From Deltaproteobacteria bacterium (lineage in GTDB: Bacteria; Desulfobacterota; DSM-4660; Desulfatiglandales; HGW-15), in NCBI GenBank assembly GCA_016930835.1, contig JAFGGA010000046.1:1-57264 (forward strand): a stretch of 57,264 nucleotides of DNA, given 5' to 3'. Positions 18,235 to 26,135 of this stretch are shown in pieces. Numbering within the stretch: position 1 is the first letter of the stretch; the number at the start of each line of letters is the position of its first letter. The notes beneath the pieces were generated by a model. The model worked only from the letters and a program-made list of their open reading frames with translations. It ran no database searches and had not been told where the DNA came from. A program made the position numbers and the translations under genes.

Positions 18235-19561
18235 ATTCAACAAGACAGATATTCCTTCCACGGATTCTGCAGACCCCGTCGTGGTGGTCGGAACGACACC
18301 GGATTATGTTGCCAGGATATTTCATCACTATCCAGTGGACCCCCTTTTTATACTGGACATAAGGCATCAGGGTGATTCAACACTGGATGGCATCGAGCCA
18401 TCCCATCTTTTTTTCGCCTCTCTTTCGGATGAAGAGGCCACCCTTTATTATTTTCAAGAACATCTAAGGTTTCATCATGTTTCACCCATAGGCATCGCTT
18501 GTTTTGATTGTGAATATCTTGCCTTGGCCAGTCGACTGGCCACTGATCTCCACTTACCGTTCCCCCCTTTGGATGCGGTTCTGTATTCACGCAACAAGCT
18601 GGAGACTCGCCGGTTATTGAAAAAGGCGGGTGTCCGCACAGTCTCGGCAACGGCCGCGTCTGATTTGGATGCGACTCTCCGATTCTTCCATACCGCCCAA
18701 AAATCCATTGTCATCAAACCTCTTTCCGGGAGCGGCTCCGAACTGGTGTTTCATTGTCGATCTGAAAAGGAGATTAAAGAAACGGTCGGCATCATGAAGC
18801 AGCAGCTTCCCAAGCGGCGAGAGAATCCATTATTCAGAATAGTTTCCCATCATCCATCAGATGGGGGGCCTTTCATGGATCCTTGTCGAACATGGCTTGT
18901 GGAAGAGTATATTGACGGGCCGGAATATAGTTGTGATTTGACCCTCTCAAGCGGCCAAGCGACCATTATCCGCGAAACCGGAAAGGTGAAGGCCTTGGGT
19001 CAGACCTTTGGATCAGTACTGGCCTATACTTGCCCCCCGGTTTACCCTGAAGGATTTCCACTCGAAACCCTTCCCCGGATCTTAGGGCAGGCCTGTGAGG
19101 CTTTAGGATTTTCATGGGGTTATTTCATGGTGGATTATATTGTAAAAGACCATTATCCGTTTATTATTGAAATCTCCCCCAGGCCCGGGGGCGATTCCAT
19201 ACCTGATCTAATTCAAACAGCTACCGGGCGTGATACCCTTGGCATCTATTTGAGTTTGATCTGTGGAAGACCCTTTTCTACCGATATAAAACCTCTGCCG
19301 TGTCGTTTTAGCGGAAGCCTAAACATATTTGCCCCTTGTGAAGGCAGAATTGCGCATATGGATCTTTCGGAGATTCAACGCCAACAAGATGTCCAGAGTA
19401 TTTATCTCAAAAAAAAGGTGGGAGACCGGATCACCCTCCCTCCTGAAGATTATGATAACCGGCTACTCGGTTATTGTATTGTTTCATCGGACCATCAGTT
19501 TGATCCCATCGCTTTGTATCAAGCATTTCAACCCCTCGTTAGAATATATATTGAAAAATAA
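18227..19561 (+). CDS. ATP-grasp carboxylate-amine ligase
   Basis: A 444-residue ATP-grasp enzyme. The N-terminal 120 residues form the pre-ATP domain. The central part has IVIKPLSGSGS and WLVEEYIDGPEYS, and the metal-binding part reads PFIIEISPRPGGDSIPDL, as in carbamoyl-phosphate-synthase-like and dipeptide-ligase members. It would activate a carboxylate as acyl phosphate and join it to an amine. The start overlaps the acyltransferase gene by 8 nt, and the decarboxylase gene begins 4 nt after its stop. The adjacent decarboxylase recalls the ligase-decarboxylase pair of butirosin side-chain synthesis (BtrJ/BtrK), but no carrier protein is present here. Confidence 0.88.
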   Translation: MPKFNKTDIPSTDSADPVVVVGTTPDYVARIFHHYPVDPLFILDIRHQGDSTLDGIEPSHLFFASLSDEEATLYYFQEHLRFHHVSPIGIACFDCEYLALASRLATDLHLPFPPLDAVLYSRNKLETRRLLKKAGVRTVSATAASDLDATLRFFHTAQKSIVIKPLSGSGSELVFHCRSEKEIKETVGIMKQQLPKRRENPLFRIVSHHPSDGGPFMDPCRTWLVEEYIDGPEYSCDLTLSSGQATIIRETGKVKALGQTFGSVLAYTCPPVYPEGFPLETLPRILGQACEALGFSWGYFMVDYIVKDHYPFIIEISPRPGGDSIPDLIQTATGRDTLGIYLSLICGRPFSTDIKPLPCRFSGSLNIFAPCEGRIAHMDLSEIQRQQDVQSIYLKKKVGDRITLPPEDYDNRLLGYCIVSSDHQFDPIALYQAFQPLVRIYIEK

Positions 19562-19565
19562 AACC

Positions 19566-20918
19566 ATGTCTTCAAGATCATCTCTTAATCATCTATTCAT
19601 GAAAATCATCAGCAGTCGGAATCGCCATCTGCCCAAAGATGTTCTTGATAACTATGTGGATGCCTTTCTTAAGAGACGTGAACTCTTTTTAAAGAGCGCC
19701 GATCGGTTTGGTGCCCCACAATATTTTTTCGATGCTCCAGCATTCGCTCTTCAGATCGCTTCCTTCAAAGAAGCCTTCTCAAGGCATTTAGACAAGTGCC
19801 GTATATTTTACGCTATGAAGAGTAATCATTTTATCGGTATTTGCCGCAAGGCCGTTTCGGAAGGGTTGGGACTGGATGTTTCAGGTGGTGTGGAGTTATC
19901 AAAGGCATTAGATCTGGCTTGTAAGCAGATTGTTTTCAGCGGTCCGGGAAAGACCGATGATGAACTTCGCTATGTTGTTCAAAACAGGGATAGGGTTACC
20001 CTCTTAATGGATAGTTTTGGAGAGCTCCGTAGGGTCTCAAACATCCTGAAAAAAAACGCTATCGGGAATAATGGCCCATTAAAAGCCGGTGTACGCATCC
20101 AGCAACAAAACCAATGGAGCAAGTTCGGTATTCCCCTAAAGCACCTTCCGAATTTTTTAAAAGAAGCAGGGGATTCACCGGGCTTGGCTCTTTTCGGCAT
20201 CCAGTTTCATACAAGCTGGAATCTTGACCCCTCAGCACAGGTCCATATGATCCATCGGATCGGCGAGGTCATTCAGAATAAGATTCCAAGTGATCTGCGG
20301 AAAGCCTTTCGGTTTTTGGATATAGGGGGCGGTTTCTGGCCTGAACAAGGTGAGTGGTTGAATCCCCAAAACACCATGAAAGGCCGGATTTTGGAGATTC
20401 TAAATCCGGAATATCGTCGTAAAAAATCGCATTACTACCTGCGGGGCCGGCCCATAGATTTTTTCGCTAAAAAGATCGGCGAGGCCATTCAACAGCAAGG
20501 TCCCCCGTTAAGTGATTTGGAAATATATCTGGAACCGGGCAGATGGGTCTCTACGCCGGCCATGCATATCCTTCTGAAAATTATTGACAAAAAGGATGAC
20601 AAGACCATTATAACAGACGGCGGAATCAATCTCCTTGGATGGGAACGTCCCCTGACCGAATATATTCCTTTGATAAATGTATCCAGGCCCTCGTTGAAGG
20701 AACGGAGCGTCAAGGTTTATGGCTCACTTTGTACGCCTCATGATATTTGGGGGATGTCCGTATTCGGCGAAACCGTGAAGGAGGGTGATATCCTATTGGT
20801 ACCGGACCAAGGGGCTTATACCTACTCTCTAAGACAATCCTTTATTAAGCCCATTGCAAAGGTCGTACAATATGATGAAAAAGGAATTCATGAAGTCATA
20901 AAAGAAAACGTTTATTGA
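19566..20918 (+). CDS. Fold-III PLP-dependent decarboxylase (DAP/ornithine decarboxylase family)
   Basis: A 450-residue alanine-racemase-fold decarboxylase. Lys85 in YAMKSNHF should bind PLP. FHTSWNL, FLDIGGGF, LEPGRWV, the active-site Cys/Asp in SLCTPHDIWG and the GAYTYSL segment are all present. The family includes diaminopimelate, ornithine/arginine, carboxynorspermidine and carrier-bound glutamate (BtrK) decarboxylases. It is likely to act on an intermediate of this operon, since a LysA for lysine synthesis would not be expected between an ATP-grasp ligase and a SpeD homologue. The ATG at 19566 lies 4 nt after the previous stop without a clear ribosome-binding site; 19599 is an alternative. 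Confidence 0.85.
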   Translation: MSSRSSLNHLFMKIISSRNRHLPKDVLDNYVDAFLKRRELFLKSADRFGAPQYFFDAPAFALQIASFKEAFSRHLDKCRIFYAMKSNHFIGICRKAVSEGLGLDVSGGVELSKALDLACKQIVFSGPGKTDDELRYVVQNRDRVTLLMDSFGELRRVSNILKKNAIGNNGPLKAGVRIQQQNQWSKFGIPLKHLPNFLKEAGDSPGLALFGIQFHTSWNLDPSAQVHMIHRIGEVIQNKIPSDLRKAFRFLDIGGGFWPEQGEWLNPQNTMKGRILEILNPEYRRKKSHYYLRGRPIDFFAKKIGEAIQQQGPPLSDLEIYLEPGRWVSTPAMHILLKIIDKKDDKTIITDGGINLLGWERPLTEYIPLINVSRPSLKERSVKVYGSLCTPHDIWGMSVFGETVKEGDILLVPDQGAYTYSLRQSFIKPIAKVVQYDEKGIHEVIKENVY

Positions 20919-20997
20919 GTTCATGTTTCTATTATTTCATGATAATATCAAGCAACCCAATAGCACATTAGGAGGAGGTTTTAGGGGGCATTACCAT

Positions 20998-21219
20998 ATG
21001 AAGGACGATATTCTTTACTGCATTCAATGCAACAAGCCGTTTACACTGCCGCACGATGAACGGGATAAGATCCTTGAAAGAGGATTCAGCCTTCCGAGAC
21101 GTTGTCCTGATTGCCGTAGACATAAGGCAAAAATGCGGGAACCTGATGATAGATGGAAAAGAAAGGACCAAAAAAGAGGGGATCGCCGAAAGCGTGATTA
21201 CGAGTTTGAAAAGGATTAA
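20998..21219 (+). CDS. Small zinc-ribbon protein
   Basis: A 73-residue protein with YCIQCNKPF and RCPDCRRHKAK, two CxxC knuckles forming the probable zinc-ribbon domain known as zf-trcl, followed by a basic, highly charged tail. Family function is not established; nucleic-acid or protein binding is likely. GGGGG lies 9 nt before the ATG at 20998. It is the last plus-strand gene before the convergent minus-strand operon. Confidence 0.72.
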   Translation: MKDDILYCIQCNKPFTLPHDERDKILERGFSLPRRCPDCRRHKAKMREPDDRWKRKDQKRGDRRKRDYEFEKD

Positions 21220-21255
21220 AAAGAAATCATTCTTTGATTATTTGAAATCTCCGGT

Positions 21256-23508
21256 TTATATCAAGACCCTGCAGTAGGTGATTTTTGCCTCATTGGGGCC
21301 ATAAAAATTTTCCAAAACCGATTCCGGACGATAACCTTGGCTTTCGTAAAATGCCCTGGTGCTGGCATATTGCGGGCGTTCGGAAGTTTCTACATAAATT
21401 CGGGACCCGCCGGCTTGACGGATTAATCGTTCGGACTCTTTCAATACCCGTCTTCCCAGGCCTCTGCCTTGAAAGTCCGGGTGGACCGCGATCCAATAGA
21501 GGTCATAACTGGATTCGGTACAGGCAATAGGTCCGTAACATGTGTATCCGACAAGTCTTCCGTAATGTTCAGCCAAAACAAAATGATATCCACTGGCCGG
21601 ACCCTTAGCCAGACGTTCGCGGACAAGCTCTTCAGCTACATCCACCTCCGCCGGATAGAAAAACCCGGTAATATCCACCAGGCGGCGGATTTTCTCCGGG
21701 TCCGCGGGACCGACGTCATACTGGAGATGGATGCCGTGGAGCAGGGGTGTTCTTTCCAAATGATTTTTTTTCCATTCCAAGCTTGCCGCTACCAGACCAT
21801 TAAAGAAACGCAGTGCGTTTACCCCCAGGGTTCTGTTTCGATATCCGCCCTCCTGGGTCACGATCACGGGAAGACCCAGATCGCCGATTATGCGACCATT
21901 GGCCTCAAAGTCTTTTGGTGATAATGACCATGTACCGGTGGGATCACCTTTAGCCGGATCCAGACCAAATGCCACCACCAAAAAATAGGGATTGAATGCC
22001 TCGATCCGTTGAACGGCCTTTCTTAATGTTTTACGATAAATCTCCCCATCCATTGCTTCCGGCAAGGGTAAATTCAAGTTAAAGCCCTCGCCTTCACCCT
22101 CTCCTTGCTCGTCCTCAAAACCCGAAAAATAGGGATAGGCGAATTTTGGATGCCCATGTATGGAAATGGTTAAGACATCGTCTCTTTGATAGAAAATATC
22201 CTGTTGCCCATTTCCATGGTGATAATCGATATCCAGGATAGCCACCTTGCCGTAAGGGGATAAGAACTGCGCCACGATGGCTGCGTTGTTAAGGTAGCAG
22301 AATCCGCCGAAGGCGCGTCGCTCAGCATGGTGCCCGGGCGGTCGCACCAAGGCGTAACTAATTCGTCTGCCGTTTAGGATCTCTTGCGCGGCCGTGAGAG
22401 CGCAATCCACCCCACGGCGCGCCGCCAAATACGCATTGCGATTGATGGGGGTAAATGTGTCGATGCAGTAATATCCCGCGAGGACAGAGGGTTCTTTTGG
22501 AGGACGGGCCTTATTTCGTATGGGGAACACATAGGGATAGAGCGATTTTCCTTCCGGCATTTGTTCGCATGCCCGCTTTAGATATTGGGTGAATTGCGGA
22601 TCATGGACGGCGTGGATATGTTTATCCGGGAATGAACGGGGTTTCATGGGAATAAAGAGACCGGATTTCTCAAGCTCCGATAGGATGCTGCCGACTCGAA
22701 CCGGTGATTCCACGTATCCCCGTTCATGAATATGATGAATGGTATGACGATCATTCACCACCATTCCAATTTGCTCGATGGATTGACCTTCGATCCGGGT
22801 TCTTGCGGCTTCGGGCTTGACATACCGGAAGTCCCTTAACTGAATGGGATCATCTCGAAAGGACCGGACCACGCGTTCAACATAATCGGGCGGACAATAT
22901 CCGGCATATTTCCTCTCCAAGATAGCTCGGACGACCTTTTGCATCAAGGCGGATCCCGGTCGTTGATCCTGATCCAACCCGTCAAATACGAGATGCGGCA
23001 TACAGGTGTCTTCCAGCTTTATGGGGCTTTCATAGGCCGTGTTTATGATGGGACGGGCACCATAACGTTCATAAAAGCGCAATCGGGATCGGTTTTCCTT
23101 GAGCAGCCCTTCATCCGGGCATGCTTCGAAGTCGTCCGGCAGACATTCAAAGAAAAGGGCCTTTGCATTGAGGTCCGCTGCTTCCCGTCGTACCGTATCA
23201 TAGAGGGCGCTGCCCAGACCGCCTCCGGCCTTTCCCGTGGCCGCCGCGATCCAATCCAGATAGCAGAACATGATCTCCGGCTCATGGAGGAGCAGGGCGA
23301 AACCTTGCACGCGGTTGCTGAGGCTTTCCGCCACAAAAAGAATGGATCGGAAACGTTGCTTAAATGGATTGCGCAGCTTTTCACCAATCTGATTGATTTC
23401 TTCTTCAGGAACCTGATGAAAGCGTTTCCGAAGGATCTCCTGAACCTGGCGCAACCGTTCCTTGTTGGAAGGAAGGATGTCATCATATATGCGACGAATG
23501 CGGATCAT
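21256..23508 (-). CDS. GNAT - class II histone-deacetylase-like amidohydrolase - GNAT triple fusion
   Basis: About 750 residues in three domains. Residues 1-170 are a GNAT-like domain (acetyl-CoA loop near GGGLGSAL). Residues about 255-585 are a zinc deacetylase of the acetylpolyamine amidohydrolase/HDAC family with RPPGHHAE, DIDYHHGNG, the distal Asp in GLDPAKGD and the catalytic Tyr in EGGYRN. Residues about 600-750 are a second GNAT with HPDFQGRGLGRRV. The chain could therefore both add and remove acetyl groups, probably from an amine or polyamine-like product. The ATG at 23508 has GAGGA 8 nt upstream; a TTG five codons earlier is weaker. It is the last gene of the minus-strand operon. Confidence 0.88.
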   Translation of the reverse strand: MIRIRRIYDDILPSNKERLRQVQEILRKRFHQVPEEEINQIGEKLRNPFKQRFRSILFVAESLSNRVQGFALLLHEPEIMFCYLDWIAAATGKAGGGLGSALYDTVRREAADLNAKALFFECLPDDFEACPDEGLLKENRSRLRFYERYGARPIINTAYESPIKLEDTCMPHLVFDGLDQDQRPGSALMQKVVRAILERKYAGYCPPDYVERVVRSFRDDPIQLRDFRYVKPEAARTRIEGQSIEQIGMVVNDRHTIHHIHERGYVESPVRVGSILSELEKSGLFIPMKPRSFPDKHIHAVHDPQFTQYLKRACEQMPEGKSLYPYVFPIRNKARPPKEPSVLAGYYCIDTFTPINRNAYLAARRGVDCALTAAQEILNGRRISYALVRPPGHHAERRAFGGFCYLNNAAIVAQFLSPYGKVAILDIDYHHGNGQQDIFYQRDDVLTISIHGHPKFAYPYFSGFEDEQGEGEGEGFNLNLPLPEAMDGEIYRKTLRKAVQRIEAFNPYFLVVAFGLDPAKGDPTGTWSLSPKDFEANGRIIGDLGLPVIVTQEGGYRNRTLGVNALRFFNGLVAASLEWKKNHLERTPLLHGIHLQYDVGPADPEKIRRLVDITGFFYPAEVDVAEELVRERLAKGPASGYHFVLAEHYGRLVGYTCYGPIACTESSYDLYWIAVHPDFQGRGLGRRVLKESERLIRQAGGSRIYVETSERPQYASTRAFYESQGYRPESVLENFYGPNEAKITYCRVLI

Positions 23509-23519
23509 GGTTTTATTCC

Positions 23520-24521
23520 TCAAATATTTAGATTCTTGATAATCCTTTTTATCGCATCGGTATAGGTCATGCCTGCCTGTTCAACAGCGGCGGCAAACCC
23601 GGCGTCCGGCGAAAGGCATGGGTTGCTGTTGACCTCCAAGACCCATGGGTTTCCTTGGTCATCCACCCTGAAATCCACCCTGGCATATCCGTCCAGGCCG
23701 AAGATGTCCCAACAACGAATGGCCAGCGATCGGAGTATACCGATGAGGATGGTATCCTCTCGCGGGAAATCGAACCGTCGGGGCGTGTGGTGATATTCAT
23801 AGGAAGAGCTGTCCCATTTTGCGCGGTACCCCACAATAGGGAGTTTTCCGTCATCATAGTTTTCAAAAATGATCTCGGCCGGGGGCAATACCTCGGGTCC
23901 TCTCAGGCCATTGATGAGGGAGAGGTTGAACTCACGACCCGGGATAAAAGCCTCCGCAAAACAGGCATTTCCGAGATTCGGGGCCCGTTCCGCCAGTATC
24001 TGATCCAGTTCCTTTAAGGTGACCTGAGCAATGGGTTCATCATCGTCTAACCCCAGAGAACCATGTTCCCAAACGGATTTTATTAACCATTGGGCGTCTT
24101 TCACTTCAAGAGGAGGACGTTGAATAATTGGAAAATCCGTTGGATATGGGCCCCACCATATGGGGGTGGGAATGCCGGCCAGGGTCATCCGTTCCTTGGC
24201 AAGGGTCTTGTGGCTCGTGATAAAAATGGTTTCGGTACAAGAGCCGGAATAAGGAAGCTTCATGCTGTCCAGGAGGGCCGGAAAAAGATGGATAAGCCGT
24301 CCTTCTCCATCCAGGGATTCCACCAGGTTGAAGACCATATGGGGCGTTATGGACTCGAGTTGCTGTTTCATACGGGTCAGGTCAAGTGTGCATGCTATCG
24401 TGGTGACAGTATGCCCCAATTCCGCCAAAGCTTGGGAGACCGCAGTCGCCTGGACAAGCACATCTTGCTCATCCGCGCGACTCTCCGGATCCACGGCATT
24501 ATGGACAATAGCGATATGCAT
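23520..24521 (-). CDS. D-Ala-D-Ala-ligase-like ATP-grasp ligase (first of two)
   Basis: A 333-residue ATP-grasp enzyme. The N-terminal domain (MVFNLVESLDG) matches the D-Ala-D-Ala ligase layout, CFAEAFIPGREFNLSLI contains the conserved Glu/Arg of the ATP site, and DGYARVDFRVD...WVLEVNSNPCLSPDAG carries the magnesium ligands and the peptide-bond-forming loop. It should form an amide between two amino-acid-like substrates. Substrates are unlikely to be D-Ala, because two such ligases lie side by side with an aminomutase and a deacetylase rather than with mur genes. The deacetylase fusion starts 11 nt after its stop. Confidence 0.88.
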   Translation of the reverse strand: MHIAIVHNAVDPESRADEQDVLVQATAVSQALAELGHTVTTIACTLDLTRMKQQLESITPHMVFNLVESLDGEGRLIHLFPALLDSMKLPYSGSCTETIFITSHKTLAKERMTLAGIPTPIWWGPYPTDFPIIQRPPLEVKDAQWLIKSVWEHGSLGLDDDEPIAQVTLKELDQILAERAPNLGNACFAEAFIPGREFNLSLINGLRGPEVLPPAEIIFENYDDGKLPIVGYRAKWDSSSYEYHHTPRRFDFPREDTILIGILRSLAIRCWDIFGLDGYARVDFRVDDQGNPWVLEVNSNPCLSPDAGFAAAVEQAGMTYTDAIKRIIKNLNI

Positions 24522-24545
24522 TATGCGTTTCTTTCTTTTAGAGCA

Positions 24546-25535
24546 TCATAAATGGTTCATTCTTTTTTCAGCCGAATGGATAATCCCTTTTATGAGAGCT
24601 ATATAATCGATTTTCATATGCTTGCAGATAATAGGCAGGTCTGAGTGATGGGGATGTAATCCTGCCAATGGATTGACCTCCAAGAAAAAGGGATTTCCTT
24701 CACCATCGCAGCGGATGTCCACACGGCCTGCATCCCGACACTCAAGGGTTTGCCACGATTCCAGGGAAATCTTTTCGGCACGTTGAACCAATGGGTCTTT
24801 TTCGGACCAAACCGGCTGGTATTCCACCAGTTCTTCACATTTTTCCTTATTCACGTAGGAATAGACACCGGGCTCCGCATCGGCCAGCAAGATTACTTCA
24901 ATCGTACCGAGTATTCGTGCATCGGGGCCGGTACCTATGATCCCCACCGTGAATTCACGACCGGAAAGGTACCGTTCTACCAGTACCGGTTGTCGGTAAG
25001 TTCTGCGCATGGCAGCACAAGCGGGGCCCAGTTCGGCAGAGGATTGAATGATAGAATGGGGGGTAATCCCTTTGCCCGTGCCTTCAGCGATCGGTTTGAT
25101 AAAATAGGGGGGCGGAAGAGTGACCCGCTCAACATCATCGCTTGTCTCTATGACCCAAAAATTGGACGTGGGGATTCCGGCATCGCGTATCACCCTTTTG
25201 GTCATGCCTTTATGGAGGGTCAGACTCATGACCAAAGGGTCTGAGAAGGTGTAGGGGATACCGTAAACATCGAGGATAGCAGGGATCTGGGCCTCCCGGC
25301 CTATTCCATAAAGACCTTCAGCGATATTAAATACCAGATCCCATCGGTCCCCCCTGGCCAGTCGATCAATGAGTCGCCGGGCGTGTCCGATTCGATCCGT
25401 ATCATGGCCCAGTCGGTTCAGGGATGTTTCAATGGCCTGAATGGTATCATCACGATCAAACTCGGCAGTCTCTTCCTCATTGTACCCGGCCGCTAGATAT
25501 TCGGACCGCAGATCGTATGTCAAACCGATCTTCAT
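24546..25535 (-). CDS. D-Ala-D-Ala-ligase-like ATP-grasp ligase (second of two)
   Basis: A 329-residue homologue of the neighbouring ligase. DLVFNIAEGLYG, FIKPIAEGTGKGI (the ATP-lid loop), VLVERYLSGREFTVGI and DAGRVDIRCDGEGNPFFLEVNPLAGLHPHHSDL are the expected ATP-grasp elements. Its sequence differs clearly from the first ligase, so the pair probably acts on different carboxylates or in successive steps. It overlaps the YkgJ-like gene in a 4-nt ATGA junction and precedes the first ligase by 24 nt. Confidence 0.88.
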   Translation of the reverse strand: MKIGLTYDLRSEYLAAGYNEEETAEFDRDDTIQAIETSLNRLGHDTDRIGHARRLIDRLARGDRWDLVFNIAEGLYGIGREAQIPAILDVYGIPYTFSDPLVMSLTLHKGMTKRVIRDAGIPTSNFWVIETSDDVERVTLPPPYFIKPIAEGTGKGITPHSIIQSSAELGPACAAMRRTYRQPVLVERYLSGREFTVGIIGTGPDARILGTIEVILLADAEPGVYSYVNKEKCEELVEYQPVWSEKDPLVQRAEKISLESWQTLECRDAGRVDIRCDGEGNPFFLEVNPLAGLHPHHSDLPIICKHMKIDYIALIKGIIHSAEKRMNHL

Positions 25536-26029
25536 GGTTCATCCCCCTTTTCCTTAATTTCTTCGTAAAGCAAGTGGTGCCAGTTCATTGCCTCCTCGTT
25601 ACTGAACCCAGCGATAGCCATTTCAAGATTATTTCCAATGGGCAGGAGATTGATAGGACAATCGGGGGCCAATCCGGGATACAGTCCCTGGGCGTTATAG
25701 ATGTGCGGATGAAGCCGGCATACCAAGGGTCGAACGGATATCGGCAGGCGGCATCCTTGAGGGTCCAGGAAGAGGCAAGCACCTGATGAACTGTGTTTGA
25801 TCACCCGCCTGGTTCCATCAGATCTGAAGACCAGAGTATCCCAAACCGGGTCATCACTCTGATCTCGATATGAAGGGATCGAGGATGAACGAAATTCATA
25901 AAAATCGTGATTGGAGGTAAATGCGGCGATCCGCCGCACGTCTCCCGGCGTGACGAAGATATCCGTACCCACGCAACAGGTCTTGCCTTGTTGGGCACAA
26001 ATAGCGCAAAGGATGGATTTGTTAAACAT
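25532..26029 (-). CDS. YkgJ-family cysteine-cluster protein
   Basis: About 165 residues with the cysteine pattern of YkgJ (CxBxCxP) proteins: CAICAQQGKTCC at the N-terminus, then GACLFL, QGCRL, LVCRLHPH and APDCPI. These are thought to bind a metal or Fe-S cluster; their role is unsettled. The start at 26029 is chosen because family members begin close to the first Cys pair and AAGGG lies upstream; 26107 is an alternative. The position between the radical SAM enzyme and the ligases suggests an accessory metal or redox role for the pathway (inference). Confidence 0.72.
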   Translation of the reverse strand: MFNKSILCAICAQQGKTCCVGTDIFVTPGDVRRIAAFTSNHDFYEFRSSSIPSYRDQSDDPVWDTLVFRSDGTRRVIKHSSSGACLFLDPQGCRLPISVRPLVCRLHPHIYNAQGLYPGLAPDCPINLLPIGNNLEMAIAGFSNEEAMNWHHLLYEEIKEKGDEP

Positions 26030-26135
26030 GTATGAATAGCCCTTCTCTACCGCTGATTCCGCGGCAGCCCCAAAAAGAATGGACTTCCGATGTGATCGGA
26101 AGTCCATGGGAAAATTTTCAGCTTGTGCTGTAGGG

